A stretch of 64,000 nt of DNA from Rhizobium sp. N324 (GTDB taxonomy: Bacteria > Pseudomonadota > Alphaproteobacteria > Rhizobiales > Rhizobiaceae). Each line of letters begins with the position of its first letter. Position 1 is the first letter of the stretch. Below the pieces are notes generated by a model, which worked only from the letters and a program-made list of their open reading frames with translations, had not been told where the DNA came from and made no database searches. Positions 60,961 through 64,000 of the stretch are shown here, piece after piece. A program made the position numbers and the translations under genes. The DNA is taken from assembly GCF_001664485.1 (NCBI RefSeq), contig NZ_CP013635.1, positions 558,001-622,000 of the forward strand, read 5' to 3'.

Positions 60961-61179
60961 TCAGAGACGCGCATCGCCTGACATTGCCGAGCGCAGCGAG
61001 AGGGGACGCGGGTCGGTCCAGACGTCGCGGATATGGGCCAGGCATTCCTGACGTGAACCGGCAAAGCCGGTCCGCTCCCAGCCGGTGGGAATCCGCTTGT
61101 CCTGCGGCCAGACCGAGTGGTGGTGCTCGGTGTCGATGACGACGATCCAGAGATCGTCGCGAGGCTCAAAACTATCCAT
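60961..61179 (-). CDS. vbsG: MbtH-like partner of the NRPS
   Basis: 72 residues. The MbtH signature is complete: SVWPQDKRIPTGWERTGF followed by CLAHIRDVWTDPRPLSLR, including the tryptophans that contact the adenylation domain. AGGAGC precedes the ATG at 61179. It is the first gene of the vbsG-vbsS-vbsO operon, driven by the minus-strand CTAAAC-N16-CGTCAT element 35-62 bases upstream. It should bind and activate or stabilise the VbsS adenylation domain. Confidence 0.92.
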   Translation of the reverse strand: MDSFEPRDDLWIVVIDTEHHHSVWPQDKRIPTGWERTGFAGSRQECLAHIRDVWTDPRPLSLRSAMSGDARL

Positions 61180-61213
61180 CGAAAGCTCCTGCGGTGATTG
61201 ATGTCATGCGCAA

Positions 61214-61241
61214 ATGACGGATCCCGACGGCTGCGGTTTAG
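61214..61241 (-). promoter_or_regulatory. RpoI/PvdS-type promoter for vbsG-S-O
   Basis: On the minus strand CTAAAC (61241-61236) and CGTCAT (61219-61214) are exactly 16 bases apart. It resembles the TAAAT-N16-CGT iron-starvation box used by PvdS and its relative RpoI. It sits 35 bases before the vbsG ATG. Confidence 0.75.
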
Positions 61242-61275
61242 AAAATTGCTGAGAATTTTTTTCTTCGCCTACCCC

Positions 61276-61302
61276 TAAATCCGCCGGAAGATGGATCGTC
61301 AT
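61276..61302 (+). promoter_or_regulatory. RpoI/PvdS-type promoter for vbsA-D-L
   Basis: TAAAT (61276-61280, preceded by C) and CGTCAT (61297-61302) are exactly 16 bases apart, a perfect match to TAAAT-N16-CGT. It lies 71 bases upstream of the vbsA ATG at 61374 and back to back with the vbsG promoter. Confidence 0.8.
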
Positions 61303-61373
61303 TCTACCAAATCGGCACAAGAGCGCGCTTCATGCTCGCCGCATCAAAAGCCCTGCCGGTCAAGGAGAACATC

Positions 61374-62363
61374 ATGGATTTCGACGCCGCCAAACAAAGG
61401 CGGGCTCTGCAGTCGCGGAGCTACATCAGGCTCGCCCCCAATATCGTCCACCTGAAGACCGCGCACGGGCACCACGAAGCCGCTTTCGAGGTCGAGGCCG
61501 GCGTCGCAACGATCACCTTCTACCACGGTGATCCCGCGCGACCGGCCGAGCTTCTGATGGCGGCTGCCGAAGCCGTGACGGCGGAAGATCGCTCAATCAG
61601 ATCCGTCGTCTTCGAGGGGCATCAGGCGAGCCTCCCGCCGCATATTTCCGGCGCCGGCGGCAGGCTGGATTCAGAGATCCTCTGGCAATGGCCGTCGCTC
61701 TGGCTGCCGCAGCTCAGCTACCCGCTGCCGCCGGTGCAGGAAATGACCGCCGGCCGCTATCATCCGCGCCGGCCGGCAAAGCCGAAGGGCACGATCTACC
61801 GGCGCTTCATTCCCTGGCTGGAGCGGGACATCAGCTTCCGGGTGGCCGATCCCGAGACCGATCTTGCCGCGTTCCACCGCTGGATGAACGACGAGCAGGT
61901 CAACACGATCTGGGAGGATGCCGGCTCGCTCGACAAACACCGGGAGATCCTGGAGGAGCGGATCGCCGATCCGCATGTGCTGCCGCTGATCGGCAGTTTC
62001 GCCGACATCCCCTTCGGCTATTTCGAGGTCTACTGGGCCAAGGAAAACCGGCTCGGCCCCTTCTACGATGCCGACGACTATGATCGCGGCTGGCATGTCG
62101 CGATCGGCGAACCCGATTATCGCGGCAAGAAATGGATCAGCGCCTGGCTTCCGTCGCTGATGCATTTCATCTTCCTCGACGACCCGCGCACCAGGCGCAT
62201 CGTCGGCGAGCCGCGCGCCAGTCATGAACAGCAGATCCGTAACCTCGATCGTTCGGGTTTCGCCAAGGTCAAGCATTTCAATTTTCCGCATAAGCGGGCG
62301 CTGCTGGTGATGCTGACCCGCGAGCGTTTCTTCGGCGACCATCTCTGGGTGCCTGCATCATGA
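61374..62363 (+). CDS. vbsA: N5-hydroxyornithine acyltransferase
   Basis: 329 residues from the ATG at 61374, chosen for AAGGAG six bases upstream; an ATG at 61332 lacks one. It belongs to the IucB/AlcB-type GNAT group (MbtK-like): the C-terminal half has FRVADPETDLAAFHRWMNDEQV-type start, GYFEVYWAKENRLG, GWHVAIGEP and GEPRASHEQQIRNLDRSGF, the acyl-CoA site. It acylates the hydroxylated side chain of ornithine, with 3-hydroxybutyryl-CoA as the likely donor in vicibactin. The stop overlaps the next start in ATGA. Confidence 0.9.
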   Translation: MDFDAAKQRRALQSRSYIRLAPNIVHLKTAHGHHEAAFEVEAGVATITFYHGDPARPAELLMAAAEAVTAEDRSIRSVVFEGHQASLPPHISGAGGRLDSEILWQWPSLWLPQLSYPLPPVQEMTAGRYHPRRPAKPKGTIYRRFIPWLERDISFRVADPETDLAAFHRWMNDEQVNTIWEDAGSLDKHREILEERIADPHVLPLIGSFADIPFGYFEVYWAKENRLGPFYDADDYDRGWHVAIGEPDYRGKKWISAWLPSLMHFIFLDDPRTRRIVGEPRASHEQQIRNLDRSGFAKVKHFNFPHKRALLVMLTRERFFGDHLWVPAS

Positions 62364-63778
62364 ACGACATGAGCGAGATGAGCGGCAGCCTCCGCAAACG
62401 GCGCCTCGCCCCGGAGGATCTTGCCAGTCCTCAGCTTCTCAGGCTGCTGTTGCGGCTTGGACTGCCGGCCATGTTCGGCCTGTCGATCAATGCCGCCCAT
62501 CACACGATCAACATGGTTTTCGTCGGCATGATCGGCGAAGACCAGATCGCCGCGATCATGATCGTCCTGCCGATCCTGATGCTGATCGCCGCCTTCGGCG
62601 AAGGCATCGGCGTCGGTGTCGCAACCGAGGTCGGACGGATGCTCGGCGCCGGCAACCGCTCGCGGGCCGGCGCCATTGCGTCGATCAGCCTTGCTGCCGG
62701 CGTCGCCTTCGGCGCGGCCAGTGCGATCGCAATCGTCGCCTTTCCGGATCTGCTGCTGTTCGGCGCCACATCAGCGATCGAGCCGCTTGCGCAACATTAC
62801 CTGATGATCATCGCGATCTCGATACCGCTGACGATGGCGCAGATCATTCTGGATTTTCTGGCGATCGCCGAGGGTAACGCCCGCTTCAGCATGTGGACGC
62901 TGGTCGCCTGCTTTGCCTTGAACATGATCCTCGACCCGATCATGATCTTCGGATTCGGCCTCGGCCTGCAGGGCGTGGCAATCGCCACCATTCTGTCCCA
63001 GATCGTCGCGCTTTCCATCTATGGCGCCTACCACTTCAGGCGGCTTGGGACGGTCCGGCTGAGCCTTGACTGGCGGCTGGCAGATATCCGCACTCTCTGG
63101 TCCGTCCTTGCCGTCGGGGCCCCGACGACGCTGACCAGCCTGACGACGGCAGGCGCGATCGCGATCATGGTGTCGCTCGCCGCCACCTATCACGGAGAAT
63201 CCGGCATTGCCGGCGTCGGGATTGCTTTGCGGCTGCTTGCCGTCGGAACCCTTCCCGTTATCGGCATCTCGCTTGGGGCCCAGTCCATCCTAAGCTTTGC
63301 CTGGGGTCGCGGCGATATGGCAAGGGCGCTGGCGGCAACCCGCATCCTGACAGCGGTCACCAGTGCGGTGAGTGGCGCCTACGGGCTGACCGCGCTGGTC
63401 TTCTCCCAAGCGCTTGCCTCGTTCTTCACCGACGATGCGGTAGCGATCGGGATCGCCGGACAGGCAATCGTCGCAACCCATCTTCCCCTTCTGCTGTTCG
63501 GCCTGCGACAGACGGTGCTGATCCTGTTCCAGGCGCAGGGAAGACCCAAGGCGGCGGTCGCCATCGGCCTGGCGCAAAACGGCTATCTGCTCTTTCCGCT
63601 GCTTGCGCTCCTGCCGCCCTTCTTCGGCTTTTCAGGCGTGCTGGCCGCCATGTTCCTGGCCTCAGCCCTCACCGGCCTGCTGTCGGCCGTCTGCCTAGTG
63701 AGGTCGCTCAGCGCACTCCGGCAGCGCTCCGCCGGCCCTCTGACCTCCATCCGTCCCACTCCCAGCTTTTGTCCATGA
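62360..63778 (+). CDS. vbsD: MATE-family exporter in the vbsD position
   Basis: 472 residues with 12 hydrophobic segments in the two-fold MATE pattern (GLPAMFGLSINAAHHTINM at the start; LRLLAVGTLPVIGISLGAQS in the second half). It sits between vbsA and the PLP enzyme with a 4-base overlap, matching the vbsADL order, so vbsD is assigned by position. It probably exports vicibactin with a proton or sodium gradient; the order-based symbol is less certain than the family. Confidence 0.85.
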   Translation: MNDMSEMSGSLRKRRLAPEDLASPQLLRLLLRLGLPAMFGLSINAAHHTINMVFVGMIGEDQIAAIMIVLPILMLIAAFGEGIGVGVATEVGRMLGAGNRSRAGAIASISLAAGVAFGAASAIAIVAFPDLLLFGATSAIEPLAQHYLMIIAISIPLTMAQIILDFLAIAEGNARFSMWTLVACFALNMILDPIMIFGFGLGLQGVAIATILSQIVALSIYGAYHFRRLGTVRLSLDWRLADIRTLWSVLAVGAPTTLTSLTTAGAIAIMVSLAATYHGESGIAGVGIALRLLAVGTLPVIGISLGAQSILSFAWGRGDMARALAATRILTAVTSAVSGAYGLTALVFSQALASFFTDDAVAIGIAGQAIVATHLPLLLFGLRQTVLILFQAQGRPKAAVAIGLAQNGYLLFPLLALLPPFFGFSGVLAAMFLASALTGLLSAVCLVRSLSALRQRSAGPLTSIRPTPSFCP

Positions 63779-63788
63779 GAGGATGACC

Positions 63789-64000
63789 ATGAACCAGTCG
63801 ATCAATCCGCACGACCTCGGCGCCCATGCGGTCGCCGACGATCTCTTCACGCCGGTCGATCCGGCGGCATTCAACGCCGTGTCGCCGCCGATCTTCCAGA
63901 CCTCGCTCTTCACCTATGACAGTTACGAGGCGATGGAAGATGTTTTCGCCGGCCGCACGCGCAACTACATCTATTCGCGCGGCGACAATCCGACCGTCCG
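63789..64000 (+). CDS. vbsL: PLP-dependent Cys/Met-metabolism family enzyme in the vbsL position (cut by window)
   Basis: Only the first 70 codons are visible. The ATG at 63789 has AGAGG seven bases upstream; an ATG at 63783 sits too close to it. The segments SPPIFQTSLFTYDSYEAM and YIYSRGDNPTV are the signature opening of cystathionine gamma-synthase-like enzymes. It starts 10 bases after the MATE gene, so it is the third gene of the vbsADL operon. Published work assigns VbsL as the epimerase that gives D-ornithine units; a PLP enzyme suits that. The catalytic lysine lies beyond the window. Confidence 0.75.
   Translation, partial: MNQSINPHDLGAHAVADDLFTPVDPAAFNAVSPPIFQTSLFTYDSYEAMEDVFAGRTRNYIYSRGDNPTV

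Noticed and set aside
60941..61045. A 35-residue N-terminal extension of VbsS
   Set aside because: It would overlap vbsG, is arginine/proline rich and unlike an NRPS start; the ATG at 60940 is the better choice.
1..64000. CRISPR arrays, insertion sequences, prophage, tRNA or rRNA genes
   Set aside because: I found no spaced direct repeats, transposase motifs, integrase, or tRNA/rRNA-like sequences anywhere in the window.

Overview
The window looks like a piece of a Rhizobium genome (R. leguminosarum / R. etli group), quite possibly a large plasmid. The evidence is a vicibactin (vbs) siderophore cluster at the right end in the order known from R. leguminosarum, high GC, an abundance of ABC/TRAP transporters, GntR regulators and c-di-GMP enzymes, and rhizobial-type intergenic palindromes. 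I saw no tRNA, rRNA, CRISPR array, phage or insertion sequence.

Left part (1-16.6 kb): a minus-strand operon for a LIV-family amino-acid ABC transporter (binding protein, LivH, LivM, LivG, LivF) ends in a class I aminotransferase cut by the window edge. After a small orphan gene with a strong hairpin come two large c-di-GMP enzymes (PAS-PAS-GGDEF-EAL, and a membrane GGDEF-EAL). The membrane enzyme is followed directly by a lone periplasmic sugar-binding protein with no permease. Next is a trio of Tad/Flp minor-pilin genes (TadG, TadE, TadE/F-like).

Middle part (16.6-36.5 kb): amino-acid and imino-acid catabolism. It holds a proline-racemase-family enzyme with a Ser/Cys catalytic pair, an Ldh2-family reductase and a GntR regulator, with near-identical palindromes upstream. 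A ProC-like reductase, an omega-amino-acid:pyruvate transaminase with an XRE-cupin regulator, and a dadX-dadA operon with its divergent Lrp-type regulator follow. This part also carries a LuxR solo flanked by palindromes, a soluble globin-coupled chemoreceptor, and a complete LuxI/LuxR quorum-sensing pair. A lux-box-like repeat lies between luxI and a divergent HTH gene, and two tandem paralogues of an unrecognised family plus small secreted proteins lie beyond it.

Right-middle part (36.5-54.6 kb): an HWE-family histidine kinase, a membrane diguanylate cyclase, and a GntR / DapA-like lyase / FAD oxidoreductase module. A FadR-TRAP-dehydrogenase operon for a sugar acid contains a mosaic intergenic repeat. 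A SigF-NrsF sigma/anti-sigma pair is divergent from an MxKDx-repeat protein, a cytochrome b561 and a Tat-exported molybdopterin oxidoreductase; matching sigma-type promoters are visible on both sides. A transmembrane chemoreceptor follows.

Right end (54.9-64 kb): the vicibactin cluster. vbsP (phosphopantetheinyl transferase) runs toward vbsO (ornithine N5-hydroxylase), vbsS (NRPS: degenerate C, A, PCP, TE) and vbsG (MbtH). Divergently, vbsA (hydroxyornithine acyltransferase), a MATE exporter in the vbsD position, and a PLP enzyme in the vbsL position (cut by the window end) run rightward. Between the two operons are two back-to-back CTAAAY-N16-CGTCAT elements that match PvdS/RpoI-type iron-starvation promoters. 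VbsO and VbsA make the acylated hydroxyornithine, VbsP primes VbsS, VbsG supports its adenylation domain, and VbsS assembles and cyclises the trimer. rpoI, vbsC and the uptake genes are not in this window.
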